Shown: positions 17,338 through 26,544, counted from the stretch's first letter. The stretch is 51,149 bases of DNA from Fulvivirga imtechensis AK7 (GCF_000331535.1 NZ_AMZN01000089.1:1-51149); one strand, 5' to 3'. Translations and numbers: made by a program. Notes: a model not told the origin generated them from the sequence alone.

Positions 17338-20300
17338 TTAAAGTGTTAGATTCAAAGTGAAGAAGTAACTTCTCACTCCCGGATAGCCCAGTCCGGTAAA
17401 TGCAGTAGCATTTCCTCCTGCCCCCGCACTAAATGATTCGGGATCATACCCGTTCCAGGGGGTGGATAAGATAATATTGTTGGCTGAAGCGGAAACATTT
17501 ACCCGCTGGAAAGGAGTTGAGGAAATGATAGATGCCGGTAAATCATAACCCAGCGTAACATTTCTTAATTTGATATAGGACGCATCCTGAACAAAGTTCT
17601 CAGATATTCCCCGGTAGGCATTCCTGTAAAATCCGGCCCCATAATCCACATAATCCGGACCCAACCCCTGTCCGAGCCATACCTGCTGTGTATTAGCCGA
17701 TCCATCCGCCAATCGACCATCAAAAATTACCATCTGATTCCTGTTGGTAGAGTAGTCAAGCATACCAAAGGCAGAATAGAAGTTATCATACTGACTGAAT
17801 TGGTCGACACCATATCGTGCATCAATCAAAAGTGACAGGCTCAGCCCTTTATAGGTAAAGGTGTTAGTCATGCCTGCAGTCCAATCCGGCATGGCATTAC
17901 CCAGAATCAGTTGATCACCATTTGCCACAGGAAAACCATCACTGCCTATCAACAGCGGCAGGTCTCTGTCAAGAATAGTTAAATCTTCGGGTTTGCCATT
18001 GGCATAATACCTTTCATAGCTTGTGCCATACAGGTTGCCATATGGATCGCCTTCGATCAGGGTCATAGTTACTGAACTACCAACATAGCCGAACTGGCTA
18101 CCCACCACAATGGATTCAATGCCTTCCCTGATATCTACCACAGTGTTTTTGTTTTTGGTGAAATTCAACCTAACATTCCAGGTAAAGGCGTCATTTCTAA
18201 TAGGAGTGCCGCTAAGCACCAGTTCAACGCCCTTATTCTCAAGCTCTCCGGCATTGGTGATTAATCGAGTAAAACCGGTTCCATTCGATACCGGAACGGG
18301 AATAATCTGATCTTTACTGTTGGACTTATACCAGGTAAGGTCTATTCCCAGTCGATTTTGCAGGAAGTTAGCTTCTAAGCCGAACTCTATTGATGTTGTT
18401 CTTTCTGGCTTAAGGTCTGCTGAACCCAAGGTATTTGACCGGGTATAACCTAATTCACCATTCAACGGAAAGCCATCTGCAGATGTGTATGTAATTGCTG
18501 TGGAGTAGGGCTGAGCATCTTTGCCAACCTCAGCATAAGACGCCCTAAGTTTGCTGTAGGAAACAAAGTCCGGCAAATTGAGCAATTCATCAAATACAAA
18601 TCCAAGGCTCACAGAAGGATAAAAGAATGATCTGTTTTCTTTTGGCAACGTTGAAGACCAGTCGTTTCTTCCTGTAATATTCAGGTAAAGGAAGTCGTCA
18701 TAGTTCAATGTCAGATCACCATAAACACCGACTAATCGCTGTTTTCGGATGATTTCCGAAGTAAGTTGTTCCGTTACATTGCTCAGGTGGTAAAACCTGG
18801 GGATAACGAATTCATTTCCTCTGGCTACAATAGTATTTCTATCACGGTCGAATACATCATGCCCCAGTCGCAATGAAGCTGAAAATCGTTCTGTAATATC
18901 TCTGCTTACCGTTAAATTCAAAGTAGAATTAATATCCCTGCTGTTGATCCTTGTCTGCTCAATAAATCCAGTACTGCTCAACGGAAATTCATTTTCAACA
19001 CCTAATGGTCCCGGCAAAATCTCCGTGCGCTGATCACTGTAATAATCCGATCCAAGTCTGTACATGATGTTCAGCCACTCCAATGGCTTGTAGTTAACAT
19101 TCACATTACCTATTATCCTATTGACATCATCTTCATAAGTCCAGTATCGCGCAGTATAGAGTGGATTGGAATTACCGTAAGTCTTCTGTGTACCATCTGG
19201 ATTGAGGTAATCGGTAGCATCTTGCGTAAATGCCCAGTACATCAGTGTTTCCATGATCCTGTCGTGAGGCACCCGGTCGCCACCTGATTTGGCATAGTTT
19301 ACCGACCCGGTGATGTCCAGTTTTTCATTGAGATTCACAGTACCGGAGAGCTTCACAGCAGTTCTGTCCCAGGTGCTGAATGGAATCACGCCTTCTTGCT
19401 GAAAATTTGAAACCGATGTAAAGAACGTAGCATTTTCGCTGCCTCCGGAGATACTTACATAGTTATCATATTGCTTCCCGGTTTGCATTACGCTTTTGGT
19501 GTTATCATAATACACATATTCCGGATCGATGATCCGACCTGCTGCTATAGGCGCTCCCCAGCTTGGCCAGAAACTATCATTGCTATAGTCTCCTGAAAAA
19601 CCTTGTCCGAATCCTTCCTGGAATTGGGGGTATTTATTGACCTCCTCAAAACCAATGGAGCTTTTGATATTCACCACCATTTTTCCTGCTTTCCCCTTTT
19701 TAGTAGTGATGATGACCGCTCCGTTAGCTGCTCGCACACCATAGAGGGCGGTAGCGGCAGCGCCTTTCAGAATGGATACAGACTCTACATCATTTGGATT
19801 GATATCCGCGGCCCTGTTACTCAGCCCCCGTGGTGTTCCATTCGATTCCACTGTTGAATTGTCGATGGGTACACCGTCCACCACAAAGAGCGGCTGGTTG
19901 TCAGCACCAGGATCAAGAGAGGTAAGCCCGCGGATGATGATCCGTGAGCTCATACCGGGCGCTCCTCCCGAGTTGGTGATCTGAACGCCTGCTACCTGTC
20001 CCTGCAGGGCGTTGACCAGATTGGCCTGTTTGGTTTTTGTTATATCATCGCTACTGACCTCTTCTACAGCATAACCCAAACCTCTTTTTTCCTGCTCAAT
20101 ACCAAAGGCTGTAACCACCACTTCATTGAGCTGGGTAATGTCCGGCTGTAATTGATAATCGATAACGCTCCGCCCCTGAACGGGCACTTCTACGGTTTCA
20201 TAACCTATAAAAGATATCATTAGAGTAGTAGCGCCTGATGACATCTCGATAGTATAATTACCGTCAACATCTGTAACTGTTCCCACTGTAGTGCCTTTTA

Positions 20301-20436
20301 CCACGACTGATGCTCCCGGCAAAGGATTCCCGTCTTCAGCGGTAATCTTTCCAGTAACAGTCTGCCCCTGGCCATAAGTGACATGGCAAGCGATACAGAC
20401 TATAACAAAGCTTAAAAGTGTAAAAATCTTCTTCAT
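17338..20436 (-). CDS. SusC/RagA-family TonB-linked outer-membrane transporter
   Basis: 1032 residues from the ATG at 20436 (MKKIFTLLSF, a signal peptide). Order of parts: signal 1-22, a carboxypeptidase-regulatory-like beta-sandwich (VTGKITAEDGNPLPGASVVVKGT) to about 110, TonB box region with NEVVVTAFG, plug domain with the SusC signature NPNDVESVSILKGAAATALYG near 220, then a 22-strand barrel ending in SYFFTLNLTL. It takes up nutrients driven by TonB-ExbBD. It is the first gene of the run to susD, the lipoprotein and the peptidoglycan enzymes. The upstream 230 nt carry 11-nt-phased repeats and face a divergent gene. Confidence 0.96.
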   Translation of the reverse strand: MKKIFTLLSFVIVCIACHVTYGQGQTVTGKITAEDGNPLPGASVVVKGTTVGTVTDVDGNYTIEMSSGATTLMISFIGYETVEVPVQGRSVIDYQLQPDITQLNEVVVTAFGIEQEKRGLGYAVEEVSSDDITKTKQANLVNALQGQVAGVQITNSGGAPGMSSRIIIRGLTSLDPGADNQPLFVVDGVPIDNSTVESNGTPRGLSNRAADINPNDVESVSILKGAAATALYGVRAANGAVIITTKKGKAGKMVVNIKSSIGFEEVNKYPQFQEGFGQGFSGDYSNDSFWPSWGAPIAAGRIIDPEYVYYDNTKSVMQTGKQYDNYVSISGGSENATFFTSVSNFQQEGVIPFSTWDRTAVKLSGTVNLNEKLDITGSVNYAKSGGDRVPHDRIMETLMYWAFTQDATDYLNPDGTQKTYGNSNPLYTARYWTYEDDVNRIIGNVNVNYKPLEWLNIMYRLGSDYYSDQRTEILPGPLGVENEFPLSSTGFIEQTRINSRDINSTLNLTVSRDITERFSASLRLGHDVFDRDRNTIVARGNEFVIPRFYHLSNVTEQLTSEIIRKQRLVGVYGDLTLNYDDFLYLNITGRNDWSSTLPKENRSFFYPSVSLGFVFDELLNLPDFVSYSKLRASYAEVGKDAQPYSTAITYTSADGFPLNGELGYTRSNTLGSADLKPERTTSIEFGLEANFLQNRLGIDLTWYKSNSKDQIIPVPVSNGTGFTRLITNAGELENKGVELVLSGTPIRNDAFTWNVRLNFTKNKNTVVDIREGIESIVVGSQFGYVGSSVTMTLIEGDPYGNLYGTSYERYYANGKPEDLTILDRDLPLLIGSDGFPVANGDQLILGNAMPDWTAGMTNTFTYKGLSLSLLIDARYGVDQFSQYDNFYSAFGMLDYSTNRNQMVIFDGRLADGSANTQQVWLGQGLGPDYVDYGAGFYRNAYRGISENFVQDASYIKLRNVTLGYDLPASIISSTPFQRVNVSASANNIILSTPWNGYDPESFSAGAGGNATAFTGLGYPGVRSYFFTLNLTL

Positions 20437-20558
20437 ATAGTATTGGTTGGTTGACCGTGACATATTTAACAGGGGCAGACTGGAATTAAAAACGGTCAGA
20501 TCTTATTTATAGAAATTCATAACTTACTGACAACAAAATCGTTAACTCTATTAAGCGT

Positions 20559-20617
20559 GTCAAATCCTGGTCAAATCATTGGAATAACCATTGACGAACC
20601 TTTGACGAACCTTTGAT
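20559..20617. promoter_or_regulatory. Array of 11-nt-phased repeats between susC and the divergent gene
   Basis: On the plus strand GTCAAATC occurs at 20559 and 20570, and TTGACGAACCT at 20591 and 20602 with a third partial TTGAT at 20613. All spacings within each set are exactly 11 nt, and the two sets face each other. On the minus strand the same region reads as five consecutive 11-nt units (AAAGGTTCGTC twice, then diverged units). This phasing suggests a multi-site operator bound on one face of the helix. The start of susC is about 120 nt away and that of the divergent gene about 50 nt. Confidence 0.55.
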
Positions 20618-20668
20618 ATCCACTGAAATAGCAGTAAGTTTCTATAAATTTCTGTCACCAAAACCAAC

Positions 20669-21691
20669 ATGATCCCAAAGAAAATACGTACGGAAATCGA
20701 AAATTCCTCAGTGATTACCAACATCATAGGCATTAAAAGTACAGCACATGATTGGCAAAATTTTACCCGCACCACCTTTGAAAGGATAGCCAGAAGGATC
20801 AACCAGGAAGTGACCAGAAAAGTGATTGATGCCCCTTTTCTGGTGAAAGATTTCCTCTTGTTCGGTGAGCACGAATTTGATAACATCCTGTTCAAATACA
20901 AACTGAAGAACATCGAAGACTTTATTGAGCACCTGAAAGGCATGAACCACCAAAAGCCGTACAGTTGGATCAGTGGAAAAACGCTACAGGGCTACTGGAA
21001 TGGAGGCGATGCAAAAGATAAAAAGCTTAACGTACTGCTCACCTTCCTCGGGGTCAACCTTCAGGATTGGGATGATTGGAAAAACCACAGAGAAGAATCT
21101 GTAAACCCCGCTACAAATGCTTCTTCAAATAAACTGAATGATACTCTTTGGCTGCTGAGAAAGCACTTCGTTGGCCACTATTACCGTTATTACCAAAAAA
21201 CAGATAACAGCCCTGTTCTCATCAAAACACCTTTTATCATCAGAGAGGACCCCAAAGACATAGTGGTGGTGGAGACGAAGACCATGGGGCACCAGTACAA
21301 AAGCGCCTATATGATCATCAGAAATGGTGCGTTGTACATTGAGTGTGAAAATATGGACTGGAACGAAAAGGAAAGCTATATTTTTAACATTGGCTTTGAA
21401 ACCAATGCGCAGGTGATGATCGGGGTGTCCAATACCCTGAACCGAAAAGGCCAGGCCATCGCTATTAAAAATGTGCTTGTAAAACAAAATCAGCCTTTCG
21501 ACTACCATACAATGTCGGGCGTAGAGGTCCCCTTTGAGCACCGGTTTGATCCATCTTCCGAAGAAGCCAGGGTGGTATCATTTTTTAAAAATGGCAGCAA
21601 TATTATTACTACACCTTACTGTTATACTCTGGAGGAGTTGAGTTCGCTAGCGAGTGATAAGACCAGCGGTGTGTTTGAGGGTAAAACTTAA
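20669..21691 (+). CDS. Unknown protein with a Bacteroidota helical N-terminal module; possible regulator
   Basis: 340 residues, no signal peptide or membrane segment. Residues about 95-138 (SGKTLQGYWNGG... LNVLLTFLGV..WDDWK) match a helix-turn-helix-like module I know from many Bacteroidota proteins, where it reads SxxTLxRxWGY, then STLNVLARFLGYxxWxxF. Residues about 170-330 look like an all-beta domain with KSAYMIIRNGALYIECENMDW and EHRFDPSSEEARVVSFF. I cannot name the C-terminal domain. The gene is divergent from susC and faces an array of phased repeats, which makes a regulatory role for the locus plausible but unproven. The ATG at 20669 is the first start; a longer frame is blocked. Confidence 0.7.
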   Translation: MIPKKIRTEIENSSVITNIIGIKSTAHDWQNFTRTTFERIARRINQEVTRKVIDAPFLVKDFLLFGEHEFDNILFKYKLKNIEDFIEHLKGMNHQKPYSWISGKTLQGYWNGGDAKDKKLNVLLTFLGVNLQDWDDWKNHREESVNPATNASSNKLNDTLWLLRKHFVGHYYRYYQKTDNSPVLIKTPFIIREDPKDIVVVETKTMGHQYKSAYMIIRNGALYIECENMDWNEKESYIFNIGFETNAQVMIGVSNTLNRKGQAIAIKNVLVKQNQPFDYHTMSGVEVPFEHRFDPSSEEARVVSFFKNGSNIITTPYCYTLEELSSLASDKTSGVFEGKT

Positions 21692-21783
21692 TTCAAGCTT
21701 CTGAACCACGTTATGAACATAAAAATGAATAAATAGGTTAAGTTCTTATAATCTTGTTATATTCAAATAAATGATGTGCTACA

Positions 21784-21951
21784 ATGATAACAATTATAAA
21801 AAGAGGAACCCCAATCGAAAAAATGAAGCAGCTTCTAAATGAAGCTTTTTCAAAAACACCTAAAAAAAATATAAAGAAGTATGCAGGTGTGCTTAAAACA
21901 GATATTGACCCTCTTGAATATCAAAAACAAATGAGAAATGAATGGGACTAG
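21784..21951 (+). CDS. Antitoxin-like small protein (VapB-type, Bacteroidota family)
   Basis: 55 residues, basic. It begins MITIIKRGTPIEKMKQLL and ends DPLEYQKQMRNEWD, the C-terminal pattern (D-x-L-x-x-Q-K-x-M-R-x-E-W) of short antitoxins that precede PIN-domain toxins in Bacteroidota. The next frame begins inside its last codons (ATG at 21942), the usual overlap for such pairs. The following toxin is damaged, so the pair may be a remnant, though the antitoxin frame itself is intact. Confidence 0.72.
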   Translation: MITIIKRGTPIEKMKQLLNEAFSKTPKKNIKKYAGVLKTDIDPLEYQKQMRNEWD

Positions 21952-22311
21952 ACTTTTTGTAGAACAAATATTTTATTGTATTTCCTTAAAGGCGATCCCG
22001 AAGTGGTTGAAATAATTTCTGATAAGGACTTGACCATTTCTTTTGTCACCGAGCTTGAGCTGCTATCATTTCCTAAATTAACAAATGAATCGGAAGCTGA
22101 CATTAAAGGCTTGCTTAACAACTGTACCATCATTGAACTTAAACAGGAGATAAAGGAATTAACTATTGAGTTTCGGAAACGGTACAGGTTAAAACTCCCC
22201 GATTCAATAATCGCTGCTTCTGCCTATTTTCACAAACTGCCATTAATAACAGCAGATAAAGAGTTTCACAAATTGGAAGAGATGAATATCATCTTGTACG
22301 AAAATGAATAA
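21942..22311 (+). pseudogene. PIN-domain toxin (VapC-like), N-terminus frameshifted
   Basis: From 21967 the frame reads TNILLYFLKGDPEVVEIISD and continues for about 113 residues with the PIN features: Glu in VTELELLSF, Asp in KLPDSIIAASAYFHKLPLITADKEF. The expected start, ATG at 21942 overlapping the antitoxin stop, reads MGLDFL and then hits TAG. Relative to the family pattern (VDTN) about 2 nt are missing near 21955-21965, which removes the first catalytic Asp. The only start in frame is a TTG at 21976, after that residue. I therefore call it inactive. A sequencing error at the T-run is the alternative. Confidence 0.7.
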
Positions 22312-22406
22312 TATTTTCTGACAGTTCTATGGCCGATTGTTGATAAAACATGAGGCCTTATAAATATTACTTGCATCTGAAGATTTTTGAACCACAGGCT
22401 TCAAAC

Positions 22407-24875
22407 TCAATCATCAAACTGCAACTGCATCCTCTTTACCCTGTCTTCAAGTTTTTCCGAGCTCAATTTTTCACGCATTCTGTCCACCATTATCGGGAAG
22501 GCAAAGGGAGTAGGCTTCGTAGGTTCGGTAATGATGATCTTCTGGTTATTGATCCTTTCCAGCGCTTTTCGCATACGGGCTTCTTCAAGTTGGAAATCCA
22601 TTACCTCCTCATAAGCTTGCAATAGCAACAGGTTTTCAGATTCATAGTCATTGAAGACATCAAAAAACAGTTGTGATGAAGACTGCAAATGCCTGTCCTT
22701 GATCTGGTGGCCGGGGTAACCCTTGAAAACCAGACCGGAAATAGCGGCGATGTCGCGAAATCTTCTTCTCGCCATCTCCACACTGTTGATACTGGCCTGG
22801 ATGTCGCGCCAAAGGTTGTCGGGCGACAATACATCGGTTTCTATCGCTTCGTAGATAGGTATTTCCTGATCGGAAAGCAGCTCAAAACCATAGTCGTTCA
22901 TGGCTATGCTAAAGGTGATGGGCGTGATCTGCGCCAGCCGGTGAGCCAGAAGCGCTCCCATACCTTCATGCACTGCACGTCCTTCAAACGGATACATCAC
23001 CACATGATAGCCTTCACGGCTTTTGAAATATTCAATGAGGAATTCATTTTTTGTCGGCAGGTGCGAACGCCTTTTTTGCAGATCCATCAGCGGCTGAAGA
23101 AAATTCAATTCCACATCTTCTTTCTCTCCTTTTCGGGTCACATCATGAAGTTTCTTTCTCAACATTACCGACATCTGGGATGACAGCGGCATTCTGCCAC
23201 CCTGCCACGAGGGCACTGCTTTGGCTTTCTTTTTGGTATTCCTCACCTGCACCACCATCTCTTTGATCCGCACCAGCTCCAGGTTGCGCCCCGCAAACCA
23301 AAAGACATCTCCCGGAGATAACCTGGCAATAAACCATTCTTCGATAGTTCCGATGTATTTTCCGCTGACATATTTCACCTGGAGAGAAGAATCACTCACA
23401 ATAGTACCGATGGACAGCCGATGTCGCATGGCTACCATCCGATTCTTCACTTTATAAACACCGTCCTCTATTTCTACTTTCCGGTATTCATCATAAGCAG
23501 TAAGCGCTGCACCCCCGGTGGTGACAAACCTCAGTAGCCACTTCCATTCTGCGTCTGTTACACTGCTGTAGCTAAAAGTGCCTTTTATTTCCGGGTAAAT
23601 TTCATCCTGCCTAAAACCATCCGAAACAGCCAGCGTCACGAGGTACTGGATCAGCACATCGAAGGAGCGGATGTAGGGGATCCTGTCTTCCACCAGACCA
23701 ATGGCAATGGCTTCTCGTAACGCAGCCGCTTCTGTTAGTTCCAGAGAATGCGTGGGTACAAAATAGATCTTACTCAATGCTCCCGGCTGATGTCCGCTAC
23801 GGCCCGCCCGCTGCATGAAGCGCGCGACCCCTTTTGGGCTTCCAATCTGAATAATGGTCTCCACAGGGCGGAAATCCACCCCAAGATCAAGGCTGGAAGT
23901 GCAAACTACTGCCTTCAACTGTTCGTTATGCAATGCATCCTCCACCCAATCCCGGAGTTCGCGACTGATAGACCCATGATGCATAGCCATTATACCTGCC
24001 AGCTCCGGAGCCTTATCCAGTAGCCTTTGATACCATATTTCAGCGAATGACCTCGTATTGGTAAATATAAGTGTACTTTTACTGTTCTTGATGATCGGTA
24101 TCACCTTATCGATCAGGTTGGTGCCCAAATGACCGGCCCAGGGCAGCTTTTCCACCGTGTCAGGCAGCACAGATTCGACCTCGATCGCTTTCTTAATGTC
24201 TGACTTGATAACCTTATACTTTCCCCTGACATGCGATGAGCCCAACAACGCCTGCAAAGCCTCATCCATATTGCCGATCGTAGCTGATATGCCCCAGACC
24301 TTAAGTTGCGGACATACTGTTTTTAATCTTGACAATGCCAGCTCCATCTGAACGCCCCTTTTAGAGCCCATCAACTCGTGCCATTCATCACAAACAACGG
24401 CTCGCAGGTTCTCAAAAAATTTGGCGTATCCCTTTTGTGCGAGCATTAGCTGAAGACTTTCCGGAGTGGTGATCAAAAATTCGGGAGGACTTTTCTTCAT
24501 TTTCTCTCTTTCGGCCGAAGATGTATCGCCAGTCCTTAATTTTACATGCCAGTCGATTCCCAGGCCGTCCACAGCCTTTTGTGCAGAGTTGCTAATTTCC
24601 CTGGCCAGCGCCTTAATGGGTGTTATCCAGATGGCGCGCAAGCCATGTCCAGCCCGTGACTTTTTAGTAGCTCCGGAAGCAGCCTGCTCGTTCAGAAATT
24701 CAAGGAGAATGGGCATGACCAGCGAGTAGGTTTTACCGCTACCAGTAGGTGCATTGACAAGCCCGTGATAGCCGCTAAGATAGGCCTCCCATGCCTCCTG
24801 TTGAAAGGTAAAGGGCGTCCAGCTTTTGCTAGCAAACCATCTTTTGGCAATATCTGTCAATTCAGCATTAGTCAT
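22407..24875 (-). CDS. Ligase-associated DNA damage response DEXH-box helicase (Lhr-like)
   Basis: 822 residues, the size of the Lhr-core helicase of the ligase-associated set. Motifs: Walker A NAPTGSGKT at 41-49, motif II DEWH at 163-166 (family usually DEVH/DEWH), SATIGNM, then the second RecA domain with TNTRSFAE, TSSLDLGVDFRPVE and QRAGRSGHQPG. After about residue 450 the WH/DUF4145-like Lhr C-terminal region follows. It unwinds DNA 3' to 5' with ATP. Its partners PdeM, ligase and exonuclease are elsewhere in the window on the same strand. It is convergent with the damaged toxin gene. Confidence 0.94.
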   Translation of the reverse strand: MTNAELTDIAKRWFASKSWTPFTFQQEAWEAYLSGYHGLVNAPTGSGKTYSLVMPILLEFLNEQAASGATKKSRAGHGLRAIWITPIKALAREISNSAQKAVDGLGIDWHVKLRTGDTSSAEREKMKKSPPEFLITTPESLQLMLAQKGYAKFFENLRAVVCDEWHELMGSKRGVQMELALSRLKTVCPQLKVWGISATIGNMDEALQALLGSSHVRGKYKVIKSDIKKAIEVESVLPDTVEKLPWAGHLGTNLIDKVIPIIKNSKSTLIFTNTRSFAEIWYQRLLDKAPELAGIMAMHHGSISRELRDWVEDALHNEQLKAVVCTSSLDLGVDFRPVETIIQIGSPKGVARFMQRAGRSGHQPGALSKIYFVPTHSLELTEAAALREAIAIGLVEDRIPYIRSFDVLIQYLVTLAVSDGFRQDEIYPEIKGTFSYSSVTDAEWKWLLRFVTTGGAALTAYDEYRKVEIEDGVYKVKNRMVAMRHRLSIGTIVSDSSLQVKYVSGKYIGTIEEWFIARLSPGDVFWFAGRNLELVRIKEMVVQVRNTKKKAKAVPSWQGGRMPLSSQMSVMLRKKLHDVTRKGEKEDVELNFLQPLMDLQKRRSHLPTKNEFLIEYFKSREGYHVVMYPFEGRAVHEGMGALLAHRLAQITPITFSIAMNDYGFELLSDQEIPIYEAIETDVLSPDNLWRDIQASINSVEMARRRFRDIAAISGLVFKGYPGHQIKDRHLQSSSQLFFDVFNDYESENLLLLQAYEEVMDFQLEEARMRKALERINNQKIIITEPTKPTPFAFPIMVDRMREKLSSEKLEDRVKRMQLQFDD

Positions 24876-25041
24876 ACCCTTCTAAGTTAACGCTAGTTTT
24901 GTAATAATTTGTTTGATACGTTTTTTTCGTTTGTAACCAATTAACCACAGAGGACGCTGAGAAGAAACAAGATTTTCAACAATGACAGTAGTAAGTAATT
25001 CATAAAAATATTAACATTGCAGATTACCATTATGATAAAAA

Positions 25042-25620
25042 ATGAAATTATTAGTTTTATCTTTTTCTGTTATTTACTTTTCTCATTGCACCTTTTCACA
25101 AGCCCAGAACACATCCTTTGCCTTAAAAGGAGGGCTTAATATTGCCTCCGTAAGCGGGCTGGACAATAATCGTTCCCGAGCCGATTTTCTGCTCGGATTT
25201 GCTGCCAACCGTCATTTTACATCGGGTTTTTCCCTTCAGCCTGAAATTTACTATTCTAATCAGGGCGCAATGTTCAAAGACAGCGAAGTAGAGTTAAAAT
25301 ATCAATACCTGAATATGCCGCTGCTATTGAAAATGCATTTTTCAAAACTGCATGTATTTTTTGGCCCGCAAATAGGGCTACTTATCACAGCTAAAGAAAA
25401 AAATAATAGTGAAACGACAGACGTTACGGCATCAATTGACAACATTGATGCTTCAGCAGCCATAGGTTTTGGCCTTTCTGTTTCTCAACACCTATCCTTT
25501 GACCTTCGATATATTCACGGGGTTCATGATATACGAAAAAACTACAATAAAACAGGCAGAGCGCTTTACCATAAAGTTTTTCAATTAAACATCTTTTACT
25601 CAATAGGAAAAGGAAAGTAA
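25042..25620 (+). CDS. Outer-membrane beta-barrel protein (porin-like family)
   Basis: 192 residues. Signal peptide KLLVLSFSVIYFSHCTFSQA, then an eight-strand-barrel pattern: FALKGGLNIASVSG, SGFSLQPEIYYSNQGA, LKYQYLNMPLLLKMHF and a C-terminal FQLNIFYSIGKGK. The PLLLKM segment is typical of the OMP_b-brl_2 family of Bacteroidota. No ligand can be inferred. It is followed after 2 nt by the PorP/SprF-like gene and is probably co-transcribed with it. Confidence 0.85.
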   Translation: MKLLVLSFSVIYFSHCTFSQAQNTSFALKGGLNIASVSGLDNNRSRADFLLGFAANRHFTSGFSLQPEIYYSNQGAMFKDSEVELKYQYLNMPLLLKMHFSKLHVFFGPQIGLLITAKEKNNSETTDVTASIDNIDASAAIGFGLSVSQHLSFDLRYIHGVHDIRKNYNKTGRALYHKVFQLNIFYSIGKGK

Positions 25621-25622
25621 AT

Positions 25623-26507
25623 ATGAAGAAGATTTATCTCTCAACACTTCTGGCATTTGCGGTGTTGGCAGGCTATGCACAGGAAAAACATTTTGACCTT
25701 TATATGTATGATTTAAAAATGGTCAACCCCGCTTTCACTGGTCGGGATAGTGCACAAATTTTTAACACATTTATCAATTATACCAGTTTCGAAAGTTCTA
25801 ATGCTTCAACAGCTATGATTTCATATGAAAACAGGCTGAGCAGTATCAGTAGCGGCATTGGTTTACTCGCTTATCATTATCAGTCTGGTCCTCACTCACA
25901 AATCGGGGTAAGATTACCATACAGCTACTATTCAACAGTTGCAAAGGGAGTACTGACAATCGGAGCGATGATCAATTACAAAAAACATGCAATAGATACT
26001 GATGCTTTCAGAACAATTGATCCTGATGACCCAGTACTTAACCCTGAAAATAATATCCCAAGTATTGATGCTTTTGACCTGGATTTCGGATTAGTATATC
26101 AACTGAAAAATACACAGTTGGGTTTGACTGTTGCCAATCTTTTGGAGCCTGAGTTCAACTTTGGTAATAATGCAATCATTCAAAAGCAAAATCGAACCTT
26201 AATACTTTCACTAACAAAATATTTCCAACTTACTGATGGCATGAAGGCCCTGCCTATGATCCACTATTTTTCTGACTTTTCATCAGTTGGTGTGGATATT
26301 AACACAATCCTCGAAATTAAGAAAGTTATTCTTTTAGGCGCAGGTTATCAAATTCTCCAAAGCCGGGATAACAACTTGCATTTCAGTGGTGGAGTAAATA
26401 TCAAAAGCACAATACAATTGATCATTAAGGCTTATTCCAAAAAATATCAAGACCTCAATTCCGCCAATAACGTAGAGGCCAACCTCAGCATTCGACTGAA
26501 AAATTAA
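25623..26507 (+). CDS. PorP/SprF family type IX secretion membrane protein
   Basis: 294 residues. Signal peptide ending GYAQ, then HFDLYMYDLKMVNPAFTGRD, the hallmark N-terminus of PorP/SprF proteins, followed by barrel strands (SISSGIGLLAYHYQSGPHS, FDLDFGLVYQLKNTQLGLTVANLLEP). Members of this family anchor type IX secretion or gliding adhesins in the outer membrane. This is a stand-alone paralogue without other por/gld genes nearby, so its client is unknown. It starts 2 nt after the barrel protein. Confidence 0.9.
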   Translation: MKKIYLSTLLAFAVLAGYAQEKHFDLYMYDLKMVNPAFTGRDSAQIFNTFINYTSFESSNASTAMISYENRLSSISSGIGLLAYHYQSGPHSQIGVRLPYSYYSTVAKGVLTIGAMINYKKHAIDTDAFRTIDPDDPVLNPENNIPSIDAFDLDFGLVYQLKNTQLGLTVANLLEPEFNFGNNAIIQKQNRTLILSLTKYFQLTDGMKALPMIHYFSDFSSVGVDINTILEIKKVILLGAGYQILQSRDNNLHFSGGVNIKSTIQLIIKAYSKKYQDLNSANNVEANLSIRLKN

Positions 26508-26544
26508 AACCAAACCCGTCTTATCAAAAAATTGGCATCAATTT

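Noticed and set aside
20669-21691. Divergent gene as an ECF sigma or anti-sigma regulator of susC
   Set aside because: No sigma-70 regions, no transmembrane helix and no FecR-like domain can be seen.
22689-23183. 164-codon plus-strand frame inside the helicase gene
   Set aside because: Opposite-strand shadow of a strongly conserved helicase; no family pattern and no start signal.
24940-24966. AACCACAGAGGACGCTGAG-like sequence upstream of the barrel gene
   Set aside because: Similar words are common in Bacteroidota spacers, but only one copy is seen here, so no repeat can be supported from the window alone.
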